Shown here piece after piece: positions 1-9,222 of a stretch of DNA of 9,222 nucleotides. How positions within the stretch are numbered: the stretch's first letter is position 1; every line of letters starts with the position of its first letter. The position numbers and the translations under genes were made by a program. The DNA comes from Desulfovibrionales bacterium GWA2_65_9. Its GTDB lineage: Bacteria; Desulfobacterota; Desulfovibrionia; Desulfovibrionales; Desulfovibrionaceae. The notes beneath the pieces are model-generated. The model made no database searches, had not been told where the DNA came from, and worked only from the letters and a program-made list of their open reading frames with translations. The stretch spans positions 5,746 through 14,967 of the forward strand of contig MGTN01000030.1 of NCBI GenBank assembly GCA_001799475.1, read 5' to 3'.

Positions 1-244
1 GGCGCACCAGGGAGTAGCCCTTGAGGTGCGGCTCGATGCCGCTGATGAGCACGGTCAGGTCCACGTGGCAGGCCTGGGCGACCTTCATCAAGAAGCCGAT
101 GGGGATCTCCATGGTGCCGGACTCGTAGCTGCGGATGAGGCCCGCGTCCACGCCGGTTTTGGCGGCCAGCTCCTCCACGGTGAGGTCCAGGGCGTCGCGC
201 AGGCCGCGCAGGCGCGGAGCGATGTCCTTGTAAGCCTGTTCCAT
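1..244 (-). CDS. XRE-family helix-turn-helix regulator, probable XRE-cupin type (partial, C-terminus outside window)
   Basis: Only the first 81 codons are visible; the gene continues past the left edge. The protein begins MEQAYKDIAPRLRGLRDAL and has an XRE/Cro-type HTH at about residues 8-63, including the typical stretch TVEELAAKTGVDAGLIRSYE followed by a second helix pair. The last visible residues (HLKGYSLVR) look like the linker into the C-terminal cupin of XRE-cupin regulators, so a small-molecule-sensing transcription factor is inferred; the cupin itself is not visible. The ATG at 242-244 is preceded by AGGAG at 252-256 (7-base spacing), a strong ribosome binding site that fixes the start. 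It lies 12 bases downstream of the acyl-CoA ligase on the same strand, so it is the third gene of the operon and probably responds to a substrate or product of that enzyme. It is a second regulator besides the one at 1931-2497. Confidence 0.85.
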   Translation of the reverse strand, partial: MEQAYKDIAPRLRGLRDALDLTVEELAAKTGVDAGLIRSYESGTMEIPIGFLMKVAQACHVDLTVLISGIEPHLKGYSLVR

Positions 245-256
245 CTCTCTTCTCCT

Positions 257-1927
257 TTACGCCTTGGGGGTTTCCTGCATGGCCTGGGGGAACAGCTCGG
301 CCGCCAGCTCGCGCAGCTTGTACTTCTGGATCTTGCCGCTGGCGGTCATGGGATAGGACTCGACAAAGGCGATGTACTTGGGGATCTTGTAGCGCGAGAT
401 CTGGCCCCGGCAGAAGTCCTGCACATCCTCGGGCTCCATGGCCGCGTCGGGCTTGAGGATGATGAAGGCCCCGACCTCCTCGCCGTACTTGCGGCTGGGC
501 ACGCCCGCCACCTGCACGTCCAGGATGCCCTCCATGCGGTAGAGGAACTCCTCGATCTCGCGCGGGTAGACGTTCTCCCCACCGCGGATGATCATGTCCT
601 TCAGCCGCCCGGTGACGGCCACGTAGCCCTCTTCGTCCATGGTGCCCAGGTCGCCGGAGTGCAGCCAGCCGTCCAGGTCGATGGCCGTGGCCGTGGCCTC
701 GGGGTTGTTGTAGTAGCCCTTCATGACGTTGTAGCCCCGGCAGCAGATCTCGCCGATGACGCCGCGCGGGCACTCCTCGTTTGTTTCCGGATCGACGATG
801 CGCACCTCGATCTCGGGCATCTCGCGGCCCACGGTCTCGGTCATCTGGCGAAGCGAGTCGCCCACGCGGGTCTGGGTCATCACCGGGGAGCCTTCGGTCA
901 GGCCGTAGCAGATGGTGATCTCGCGCATGTGCATCTCGTCTATGGCCCGCTTCATGAACTCGACCGGGCAGGGCGACCCGGCCATGATGCCGGTGCGCAA
1001 GGAGGAGAGGTCGAAGCGCGGGAAGAGCTTGTGCTCCAGCATGGCTATGAACATGGTCGGCACGCCATAGATGGCCGTGCACTTCTCCTGCTCCACGGAT
1101 GTCATGGCCAGCACCGGCTCGAAGTTCTCCAGGATGATCATGGCCGTGCCGTGGGAGACAGCGGCCAAGACGCCCAGCACGCAGCCGAAGCAGTGGAACA
1201 GCGGCACCGTGAGGCAGAGGCGGTCGTGTTCGGTGAACTTCTGGTTCTCGCCGATCCAGTAGCCGTTGTTGCCGATGTTGTAGTGGGTCAGCTGCACGCC
1301 CTTGGGGAAGCCCGTGGTGCCGCTGGTGTACTGCATGTTCACCACGTCGTGCGGGGACAGGGCGGCCTGGCGCGCCTCATAGTCCTCGGGCGCGGTCATG
1401 ACGCTGAGCGCCTGGATCTCGGGCAGGGTGTACATGCCGCGGTGCTTCTCCGCGCCGAGGAAGAGCACGCGCTTCAGGTGCGGGAACTTCTCGGCCTTGA
1501 GCCGCCCGCGCTCCTGGGTCTTGAGCTCCGGCACCAGGTCGTTGACCGTGGCCACGTAGTCGATGTCCCGGAAGCCGTCCATGAGGAAGATGTTCTCACA
1601 CTCGGACTGCTTGAGCAGATATTCCAGCTCCGCGCGGCGGTAGTGGGTGTTCACGGTCAGGAGCACTGCGCCGATGCGCGCCGTGGCGAACTGCAGCACC
1701 ACCCAGTAGGGCACGTTGTTGGCCCACAGGGCGACCTTTTCGCCGTGGCCCACGCCCAGGGCCATGAGGCCCATGGCCACCTCGTCCACCAGGTCGGAAA
1801 ACTGCCGCCAGGTGAGCCGGAAGTCCCGGTCCACGTAGACCACGGCGTCGCGGTTGGGCCACTGCTCAACGGTTTCGGCCAGCATCTGGCCCAGGGTGAT
1901 CTCGCGTAAGGCTGTGTTGCGCCCCAT
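257..1927 (-). CDS. AMP-forming acyl-CoA synthetase (medium/long-chain or aryl acid CoA ligase, ACSF2/FadD-like)
   Basis: This 556-residue protein of the ANL (acyl/aryl-CoA ligase) superfamily activates a carboxylic acid with ATP to an acyl-AMP and transfers it to CoA; it is expected in the cytoplasm. All core motifs are present: the phosphate-binding loop YTSGTTGFPKG (200-210), YGLTEGS (341-347), HSGD (423-426) with the aspartate that binds ribose, the hinge region RLKDMIIRGGENVYPREIE (441-459), and the adenylation lysine K532 in ASGKIQK. The length is typical for the family and the protein looks intact. The overall pattern (VPLFHCFGCVLG at 241-252) resembles ACSF2/YngI-type medium-chain ligases, but the acid substrate cannot be read from the sequence; aromatic acids remain possible. 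The ATG at 1925-1927 follows the stop of the upstream regulator by 3 bases, with a GGAG overlapping that stop, so translation is probably coupled. It sits between two XRE-type regulators in one operon, which suggests substrate-dependent control. Confidence 0.93.
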   Translation of the reverse strand: MGRNTALREITLGQMLAETVEQWPNRDAVVYVDRDFRLTWRQFSDLVDEVAMGLMALGVGHGEKVALWANNVPYWVVLQFATARIGAVLLTVNTHYRRAELEYLLKQSECENIFLMDGFRDIDYVATVNDLVPELKTQERGRLKAEKFPHLKRVLFLGAEKHRGMYTLPEIQALSVMTAPEDYEARQAALSPHDVVNMQYTSGTTGFPKGVQLTHYNIGNNGYWIGENQKFTEHDRLCLTVPLFHCFGCVLGVLAAVSHGTAMIILENFEPVLAMTSVEQEKCTAIYGVPTMFIAMLEHKLFPRFDLSSLRTGIMAGSPCPVEFMKRAIDEMHMREITICYGLTEGSPVMTQTRVGDSLRQMTETVGREMPEIEVRIVDPETNEECPRGVIGEICCRGYNVMKGYYNNPEATATAIDLDGWLHSGDLGTMDEEGYVAVTGRLKDMIIRGGENVYPREIEEFLYRMEGILDVQVAGVPSRKYGEEVGAFIILKPDAAMEPEDVQDFCRGQISRYKIPKYIAFVESYPMTASGKIQKYKLRELAAELFPQAMQETPKA

Positions 1928-1930
1928 GGC

Positions 1931-2497
1931 TTACTCCGGGAAGTAGAGCACGGCGTAGATGCTCGCCGGCGCGTCGCCCGCGGCGGAGACGTTGTGCGGC
2001 ACCACGGAGTTGAAGTAGGTGCTGTCGCCAGGGCCGAGGATGCTCTTCTCGCGGCCGAAGACGAGCTGCACCTGGCCGCTCACGACCACGATGAACTCCT
2101 CGCCCTCGTGGGAGGAGAGGACCTTTTCGGCCTCGGGCTCCGGGGACATCTCGATGAAGAAGGGCTCCATGTGCCGGTCAGTCTTGCCCCGGCCCAGGGA
2201 ATGGTAGGAGTGGCTGGCGGGCGTGCTGCCGCTCTGGTGCATGGCCAGCTCCTGGTCGCGCTCGCCGACGCGCACGATGAGCGGGTCGCGGCTGACTTGG
2301 TCGTCCAGGAAGGTGCCCAGGCGCAGGCCCAAAGCGCGGGCGATCTTCAGAAGCGGCCCGAGCGAGGGGTAGCGGTCCTCGGACTCCACGGCGGACAGGA
2401 AGGCCTCGTCCAGACCGGTGCGCTCGGAAAGATCCGCCAGGCTTAAGTTCTGCTTTTCGCGAAAGGCGCGTATGCGCTCACCCACTCTCTTGTCCAT
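1931..2497 (-). CDS. XRE-family transcriptional regulator with C-terminal cupin domain
   Basis: A 188-residue DNA-binding regulator of standard length for XRE-cupin proteins. The N-terminal HTH spans about residues 6-62 (NLSLADLSERTGLDEAFLSA forms the core). A linker of about 50 residues follows, then a cupin_2 barrel at about 112-186. H130, E133 or E134, and H168 are candidate cupin metal or ligand positions; whether metal is bound is unknown. The family senses small molecules through the cupin and represses or activates neighbouring metabolic genes. This gene is first in a minus-strand unit and ends 3 bases before the acyl-CoA ligase start, so it likely controls its own operon. The ATG at 2495-2497 has AGAGGG at 2505-2510 with 7-base spacing. 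Upstream lies a divergent intergenic region with a dyad at 2634-2649 that could be an operator; that link is inference. Confidence 0.92.
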   Translation of the reverse strand: MDKRVGERIRAFREKQNLSLADLSERTGLDEAFLSAVESEDRYPSLGPLLKIARALGLRLGTFLDDQVSRDPLIVRVGERDQELAMHQSGSTPASHSYHSLGRGKTDRHMEPFFIEMSPEPEAEKVLSSHEGEEFIVVVSGQVQLVFGREKSILGPGDSTYFNSVVPHNVSAAGDAPASIYAVLYFPE

Positions 2498-2633
2498 GCT
2501 GGCACCCTCTTCACCCTGCGCTGACGTTCACGTGTTGCCTGCCTGCGGCACAGGCCCGACGCCCGGACCAGGGCCGCAGTCCCCACAATGCGCACGGCCT
2601 TAACGCATCTGGCGGTTTTTGTCGACAGGGTTG

Positions 2634-2649
2634 AAGTGTTTACTCACTT
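2634..2649. promoter_or_regulatory. 16-base imperfect dyad, possible operator
   Basis: AAGTGTTTACTCACTT has perfect 5-base arms (AAGTG and CACTT) around a 6-base centre, with a TA at the dyad axis; 12 of 16 positions are symmetric. XRE-type regulators bind dyads of this size, and the site lies about 137 bases upstream of the XRE-cupin start in the shared divergent region. It is one of the few AT-rich stretches in a GC-rich window. Assignment as the operator of the adjacent regulator is inference; a chance dyad is quite possible. Confidence 0.25.
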
Positions 2650-2726
2650 TTGGAGAGGTCCTCGGCGGCAGCGGCCTGGGGCAAGAGCCGGCCTGGGACG
2701 GGAGCCTGCCTTGTGGCCGGGGGTGC

Positions 2727-2756
2727 TTGCCAGTGCAGGGCCATAGGTGCTAGCCT
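2727..2756 (+). promoter_or_regulatory. Candidate sigma70-type promoter for the TPR gene
   Basis: TTGCCA (2727-2732, 5 of 6 to the -35 consensus) is followed after 18 bases by TAGCCT (2751-2756, 3 of 6 to the -10 consensus). A TG one base before the -10 would give an extended -10. It would place the transcript start some 40 bases before the ATG at 2803. The -10 is weak, so this is only a candidate. Confidence 0.3.
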
Positions 2757-2802
2757 TGCAGTCCAGGAATCTCCCGCACCTGCAACCGATCGAGCCCGCA
2801 CC

Positions 2803-3576
2803 ATGGACAACAAGCAGCCTCAGGAAGACCACGCCCCAGTGTACCGCCCGGAGGGCGGCAAGAAGCTCAAGGGCCTGTTCTCCACCCAGACCGTGGAGAA
2901 GGTCGGCACCGGCACCACCCAACGCAAGACCATCAGCAAGATGTTCTGGTTCTGCACGCAGAACGACGAGGGCCAGGTCATGGTCCAGGCCCTGAACAAG
3001 AACATGGTGCCGGCCGGGGCCAGCACCGCCGTGCCCCTGGAAGACTTTCTGAACAAGTACAATCCCGAGCCGGAGATGTACCTGAAGAACGTCTACCCGA
3101 AGATGCAGGAACTGAACTCCACGGTGCAGCGCGCCGAGGAACAGCGCCAACGCGGGGCCCTCTACAGCGCCCAGTTCGAGTACGAGAACGCGCTCGCCGT
3201 GGACGAGGAGAACGTGCGCGCCAACTTCGGCCTGGGGCTGACCTACGTGGAGCGCGGCGAGGCCACCAAGGCCAAGGACATCCTGGGCCGCATCGTGGGC
3301 CTGGACGCGGCCTTTGCCCCGGAGCACAAGCACCTGTTCAACGAGTTCGGCATCTCCTTGCGCAAGAGCCGCATGGTCGACCAGTCCATCGAGTACTACA
3401 CCCGCGCCCTGACCATGACCGAGACCGACGAGAACCTGCACTACAACGCGGCCCGCGCCTATTTCGACAAGGGCGACCTGCAGAAGTGCCGCGAGCACCT
3501 GGACCGCGCCCTGGCCATCAACCCCACCCACGAGGAAGTGACCAAATTCCTCGAGTTTCTGGACAAGAAGAAGTAG
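2803..3576 (+). CDS. Tetratricopeptide repeat protein with a conserved N-terminal region of unknown function
   Basis: A 257-residue soluble protein with no signal peptide or membrane segment. Residues about 20-90 form a non-TPR region (KLKGLFSTQTVEKVGTGTTQ, then SKMFWFC at 45-51 and LNKNMVPAG at 64-72). Helical TPR-like repeats follow at about 105-136, 137-170, 177-207 and 209-242; the clearest pieces are NVRANFGLGLTYVERGEATK and DENLHYNAARAYFDKGDLQK. TPRs mediate protein-protein contacts; the partner is unknown. From memory, proteins of this form, especially the ANFGLGLTY segment, are common in Desulfovibrio, which supports the taxonomic guess. The frame is open upstream to a TTG at 2650, but ATG 2803 is chosen because the earlier residues (AWGKSRPGTGAC and so on) look non-coding. 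There is no clear Shine-Dalgarno before 2803, so the start is less certain than the frame. It probably forms its own unit, divergent from the ligase operon. Confidence 0.88.
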   Translation: MDNKQPQEDHAPVYRPEGGKKLKGLFSTQTVEKVGTGTTQRKTISKMFWFCTQNDEGQVMVQALNKNMVPAGASTAVPLEDFLNKYNPEPEMYLKNVYPKMQELNSTVQRAEEQRQRGALYSAQFEYENALAVDEENVRANFGLGLTYVERGEATKAKDILGRIVGLDAAFAPEHKHLFNEFGISLRKSRMVDQSIEYYTRALTMTETDENLHYNAARAYFDKGDLQKCREHLDRALAINPTHEEVTKFLEFLDKKK

Positions 3577-3578
3577 AC

Positions 3579-3890
3579 TTGGCAGTCCCTGCCTCCTCCG
3601 GCGTGGGCAAGAGCACGCTGCCCCGGCTTTTCCGCCGCTTGGAGGAGCCGCAGGCAAATCAGGTGATCCTGAACAACCAGGGTGTGGACGCCCTGCCCCC
3701 GGCCCTGTTGCGCCGTCGGCGAACTCCTCCCAGCAGACCCCGGCAGTAGTGCCTAGCCGCGTGCGCGAGAACCTGCTCCTGCCCTCTTCCCTCATGGCCG
3801 CCAGCGGCCAGAAGAGCCCCGGCGATGACGCACGGCTTGAGCTTCTGATCCACCGCCGCGCTTTCGGCCCTGGCGCCCGCTCCTGCGCTG
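3579..3890 (+). pseudogene. Relic of an ABC-transporter ATP-binding protein (N-terminal half, frameshifted)
   Basis: Translation shows the order of an ABC ATPase N-terminal half spread over three frames. The frame starting at 3579 gives LAVPASSGVGKSTLPRLF, a Walker A whose first glycine is replaced by alanine (ASSGVGKS instead of GxxGxGKS), then RRLEEP, QVILNNQGVDAL and LLRR up to about 3716. The next five codons fit in another frame (VGELL from 3715, where intact proteins have VGYVL-like residues). A third frame gives SQQTPAVVPSRVRENLLLP from about 3728, matching the Q-loop and the following segment, and then a weakening GDDARLELL stretch. At least two frameshifts are needed; the signature motif, Walker B and the D/H loops are absent. 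The similarity starts within a few bases of the TPR stop codon, so the 5' end was lost too. It resembles FetA/YbbL-type ATPases, but subfamily assignment is inference. No membrane partner is nearby. Confidence 0.72.
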
Positions 3891-3996
3891 ACCCTTTCGG
3901 CCTGCAATCGCCTATGGCGCATCGGGTTTTTCGTTGCGCTCCGTCGATGCAGCGTATACGCTCAGCCCATACTTCCCCAAAATCGAGCCACCCCGC

Positions 3997-4000
3997 GAGG
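3997..4000 (+). promoter_or_regulatory. Ribosome binding site deciding the start of the DisA_N gene
   Basis: GAGG sits 5 bases before ATG 4006. No comparable purine-rich site precedes the alternative TTG start at 3934, whose upstream bases are T-rich. This favours the shorter 480-residue product, although the bases between the two starts have coding-like third positions for the last dozen codons. Confidence 0.4.
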
Positions 4001-4005
4001 CCCTC

Positions 4006-5448
4006 ATGGTTCTGGACCGCCACCACATGCTGAGCCTGCACAACGTGTTCGAGGGGCTGCGGCTGGGTCTGTGCGAGTACGCCGGGCCGTCGCGCGTGGC
4101 CCTGATCTACGCCCAGAATCCTGGCGAGCCCCTGCGCGTGGTCGATCCGCAGGGCCTGCTCTCCGGGCACGAGCCGCGCCTGCGCGAATACTACCTGGAC
4201 ACGGACGAGTGGCGCCAGGGCCTGCCTGCCCCGGAGCAGGTGACCTACTTCGACCAGGCCAAGGCCAAGCGTGTCGGCCTGGCAGGCATCGTGAGCCTGG
4301 GCGGGCGCTCCCCTGGCGTGAGTTACCAGATGTGGTTCACCGACCGGCACGTGGACCTGTGCTCCCCCGGCCCTCCCCGCCGCTGGCTCGAGCTGGCCCT
4401 GATGCAGTTGTCGAACAACCTGGCCGCCAGGAACATCTTCGCCCTGGACTCCACCGCGCAGATGCTCCAGGAGATGGCCCCCCACGCCGTGCACGACTTC
4501 ATCGTGGACGAGCGCTCGCATAACCACGGGCCGGACACGCGGCTGCGGGTGTACAACATCCTCGGGGCCATCATGCAGATCTCCAAGACCCCGGAGGAGG
4601 GCGCCTGGGCGCGCGGGCACCTGGCCTTTGTGGAGCCCTCGCGGCTGTCGCGCCTGCGCTACCTGATGCGCTTTCCCAAGGCCGAGCGCCCGCGCCTGGA
4701 CAACAGCAAGCACGTGCGCAAAATGCTCCAGTCCGTAGAGCGCAGCAAACGGCTGCTCGTGTCCGACGGCGAGCACATCATCGGCATCGCCGTGGGCGAG
4801 CTGCCGCCCTCCAGCCTGTGCGCCCTGTTCAACGGCCGCCACGGCATGCTCTTTCTGGACGGCCAGCTGGTGTGCAGCTTTTCCGACGGGGCCTTCCAGG
4901 CCACCAACCGCAAGCCCAACCTGGTGATCCTGGAGGAGGCCCTGCTGGAGTGGCCGCTGGATGAGGACCAGCGCGATGCCCTGTTCAGCTCGGTGTCGCG
5001 CATCGTGGCCGCAGCCGGGGAGCAGAAATACGGCTGCGCGCTCATCGTGGACCCCTACACCCCGCTTTTGCCGGTCTCCGGCCATACCCTGGAGGCACCG
5101 CTCAGCCTGGAAGACCCCGAGCACCTGACCCTGGCTGCGGCCCTGGCCAAGGTGGATGGCGCGCTGCACCTCTCGGCCACGCACAACCAGCTCTGCGGCT
5201 TCGCCTGCCTCATGGACGGGCCAAGCTTCCCGGGTGAGGACCGCTCGCGCGGGGCGCGCTACAATTCGGCCCTGCGCTTCACCTTCTCCCACCCGGAGCT
5301 CATCGTGGTGGTGGTCTCTTCCGACCGTCCTGTCTCGGTGATGCAGAAGGGCGCGGACATCTCGCGTCCGCCGGTGTGGCCTGCGGTGCCAAGCCTGCTG
5401 CGCCCGCCCCCGACCCTGGAGCACTGGCTCGACGGCGGACAATCCTGA
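4006..5448 (+). CDS. DisA_N (diadenylate cyclase-like) domain protein with N-terminal probable sensor region
   Basis: With the ATG at 4006 the protein has 480 residues. The C-terminal part (about 330-450) matches the DAC/DisA_N fold: a helix leading to KYGCALIVD (341-349), a short LPVSGHTLEAPL segment (355-366), the DGA motif (384-386), then GARYNSALRF (416-425) and a VVVVSS strand. In characterised diadenylate cyclases, which join two ATP into c-di-AMP, DGA and a GTRHR motif form the active site. Here the second motif reads GARYN, keeping the first Arg but changing His to Tyr and Arg to Asn, so activity is uncertain. Residues 1-300 contain no catalytic domain I recognise; CSPGPPRRWLELA near 119-131 looks like part of a conserved sensory region. 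No membrane segment is seen. ATG 4006 has GAGG at 3997-4000 (5-base spacing) and a TATACG box at 3955-3960. A TTG at 3934 would add 24 residues (SPYFPKIEPPREAL part plausibly coding) but lacks a ribosome site. Confidence 0.82.
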   Translation: MVLDRHHMLSLHNVFEGLRLGLCEYAGPSRVALIYAQNPGEPLRVVDPQGLLSGHEPRLREYYLDTDEWRQGLPAPEQVTYFDQAKAKRVGLAGIVSLGGRSPGVSYQMWFTDRHVDLCSPGPPRRWLELALMQLSNNLAARNIFALDSTAQMLQEMAPHAVHDFIVDERSHNHGPDTRLRVYNILGAIMQISKTPEEGAWARGHLAFVEPSRLSRLRYLMRFPKAERPRLDNSKHVRKMLQSVERSKRLLVSDGEHIIGIAVGELPPSSLCALFNGRHGMLFLDGQLVCSFSDGAFQATNRKPNLVILEEALLEWPLDEDQRDALFSSVSRIVAAAGEQKYGCALIVDPYTPLLPVSGHTLEAPLSLEDPEHLTLAAALAKVDGALHLSATHNQLCGFACLMDGPSFPGEDRSRGARYNSALRFTFSHPELIVVVVSSDRPVSVMQKGADISRPPVWPAVPSLLRPPPTLEHWLDGGQS

Positions 5449-5489
5449 CAGATTTTCTGAAGATGGCCTGAGAGATCTTCTGAAGGCGG
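5444..5489. repeat. 23-base imperfect tandem repeat at the 3' end of the DisA_N gene
   Basis: Two adjacent 23-base units (5444-5466 and 5467-5489) both start CCTGA and share TTCTGAAG; they agree at 19 of 23 positions. The first unit contains the stop codon of the DisA_N gene. Two more CCTG starts follow at 5491 and 5515, that is at 24-base steps, with much weaker similarity, so an older and longer array may be decaying. The units show no clear internal dyad, and the copy number is too low for a CRISPR array. Confidence 0.55.
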
Positions 5490-5609
5490 GCCTGACGGCG
5501 GTATTGGCCGTGGGCCTGTCGGCATCCTGACTGCGCGTCTGAGAGCCGACCCGAAGGCCTGTTCCCCAAAGATTGATTGTGTTCCCTGGCGGGAAGGGAG
5601 CCCTTTTGG

Positions 5610-5646
5610 GGCCAGGGCGTCTCCCCATGCGGTACAGCCCTGGGCC
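5610..5646. repeat. Imperfect inverted repeat between convergent genes
   Basis: GGCCAGGGC (5610-5618) and GCCCTGGGCC (5637-5646) can pair with one bulged base across an 18-base loop. The arms are flanked by TTTT upstream and AAAA downstream on the plus strand, extending the dyad. It lies between the converging DisA_N and histidine kinase genes, where a two-way terminator would be expected. Neither orientation shows a T-run directly after the stem, so a classical intrinsic terminator is not supported. The rest of 5449-5721 shows no RNA gene or coding signal. Confidence 0.3.
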
Positions 5647-5721
5647 AAAACCGGCTCGCGACGCCCCCGGATAGACGCGTGGCGGCGTTCGGGGGGCAGA
5701 AGGTGCTTTGCGAGACAGGCC

Positions 5722-9222
<3,501 letters not shown>

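Larger units (their letters stand above)
2498..2802. other. Divergent intergenic region between the ligase operon and the TPR gene
   Basis: These 305 bases separate the minus-strand XRE-cupin operon from the plus-strand TPR gene and must carry the start signals for both. No RNA gene or convincing small ORF is seen. A plus-strand frame stays open from a TTG at 2650 into the TPR gene, but its extra 51 residues look non-coding. Visible elements are a CACGTG palindrome (2529-2534), a short GCCTG/CAGGC stem in the 2536-2555 area, a dyad at 2634-2649, and a weak plus-strand promoter at 2727-2756. For the minus strand, the best -35-like hexamer (TCGACA, complement of 2620-2625) has no good -10 partner, so that promoter is left unassigned. 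Confidence 0.5.

Noticed and set aside
26..1909. A 627-codon plus-strand frame opposite the acyl-CoA ligase
   Set aside because: Histidine-, leucine- and valine-rich shadow of the ligase; the minus-strand frame has every family motif.
2597..2625. Promoter for the ligase operon built on TCGACA (minus strand)
   Set aside because: At 16-18-base spacing the -10 candidates match at most two of six consensus positions.
2650..2802. N-terminal extension of the TPR protein from a TTG at 2650
   Set aside because: The added 51 residues look non-coding and would cover the likely promoter; ATG 2803 gives a product starting just before the recognisable region.
3486..3749. Possible intact small protein containing GVGKST
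   Set aside because: The frame starts inside the TPR gene and stops early; the part with Walker-A similarity is only one piece of a frameshifted ABC ATPase, so it is annotated as a relic.
5444..5548. Possible CRISPR array or attachment site at the CCTGA repeats
   Set aside because: The units are directly adjacent without spacers, few in number and quickly degenerate; no cas genes, integrase or tRNA is nearby.
2644..5628. A 994-codon open frame on the minus strand opposite the TPR gene, the ABC relic and the DisA_N gene
   Set aside because: Its translation is low-complexity and rich in G, A, H, R, V and L, with no domain. It runs through two real genes and non-coding DNA, as expected for a frame kept open by GC-rich third positions on the other strand.
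5610..5646. Intrinsic terminator shared by the two convergent genes
   Set aside because: The stem is imperfect with an 18-base loop and no T-run after it in either direction; kept only as an inverted repeat.

Overview
The window is GC-rich with strong G/C preference at third codon positions, and every recognisable protein fits an anaerobic deltaproteobacterium of the Desulfovibrio type (Desulfovibrionaceae). That placement is inferred from protein character (a TPR protein of a type I associate with Desulfovibrio, XRE-cupin regulators next to an AMP-forming ligase, a large PAS/GAF hybrid kinase) and was not tested by a search.

Left part (1-2497, all minus strand): a tight three-gene unit read right to left. 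It contains an XRE-cupin regulator (1931-2497), an AMP-forming acyl-CoA ligase (257-1927) and the start of a second XRE-type regulator that runs off the left edge (1-244). The gaps are 3 and 12 bases, so this is almost certainly one operon: a fatty or aromatic acid activating enzyme between two probable ligand-sensing regulators. The divergent intergenic region 2498-2802 holds a 16-base dyad and a weak promoter candidate facing the TPR gene.

Middle part (2803-5448, plus strand): a cytoplasmic TPR protein (2803-3576), then about 430 bases without an intact gene. This stretch holds a clear relic of an ABC-transporter ATPase: a degenerate Walker A region followed by Q-loop and downstream similarity in shifted frames, with the rest missing. 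After it comes a gene for a DisA_N (diadenylate-cyclase-like) protein with a long N-terminal, probably sensory, region (4006-5448). It keeps the DGA motif but has RYN where canonical cyclases have RHR, so c-di-AMP synthesis is plausible but not certain. Its stop codon lies inside a 23-base tandem repeat.

Right part (5722-9222, minus strand): a large hybrid sensor histidine kinase, cut by the right edge, with at least five PAS domains, one GAF domain, HisKA, HATPase and a C-terminal receiver. It converges on the DisA_N gene; the 273-base gap holds the tandem repeat and an imperfect inverted repeat but no convincing terminator.

Overall the window reads as signalling and regulation genes around one metabolic enzyme. 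The least ordinary items are the DisA_N protein with its altered motif, the ABC ATPase relic, and the ligase flanked by two regulators.
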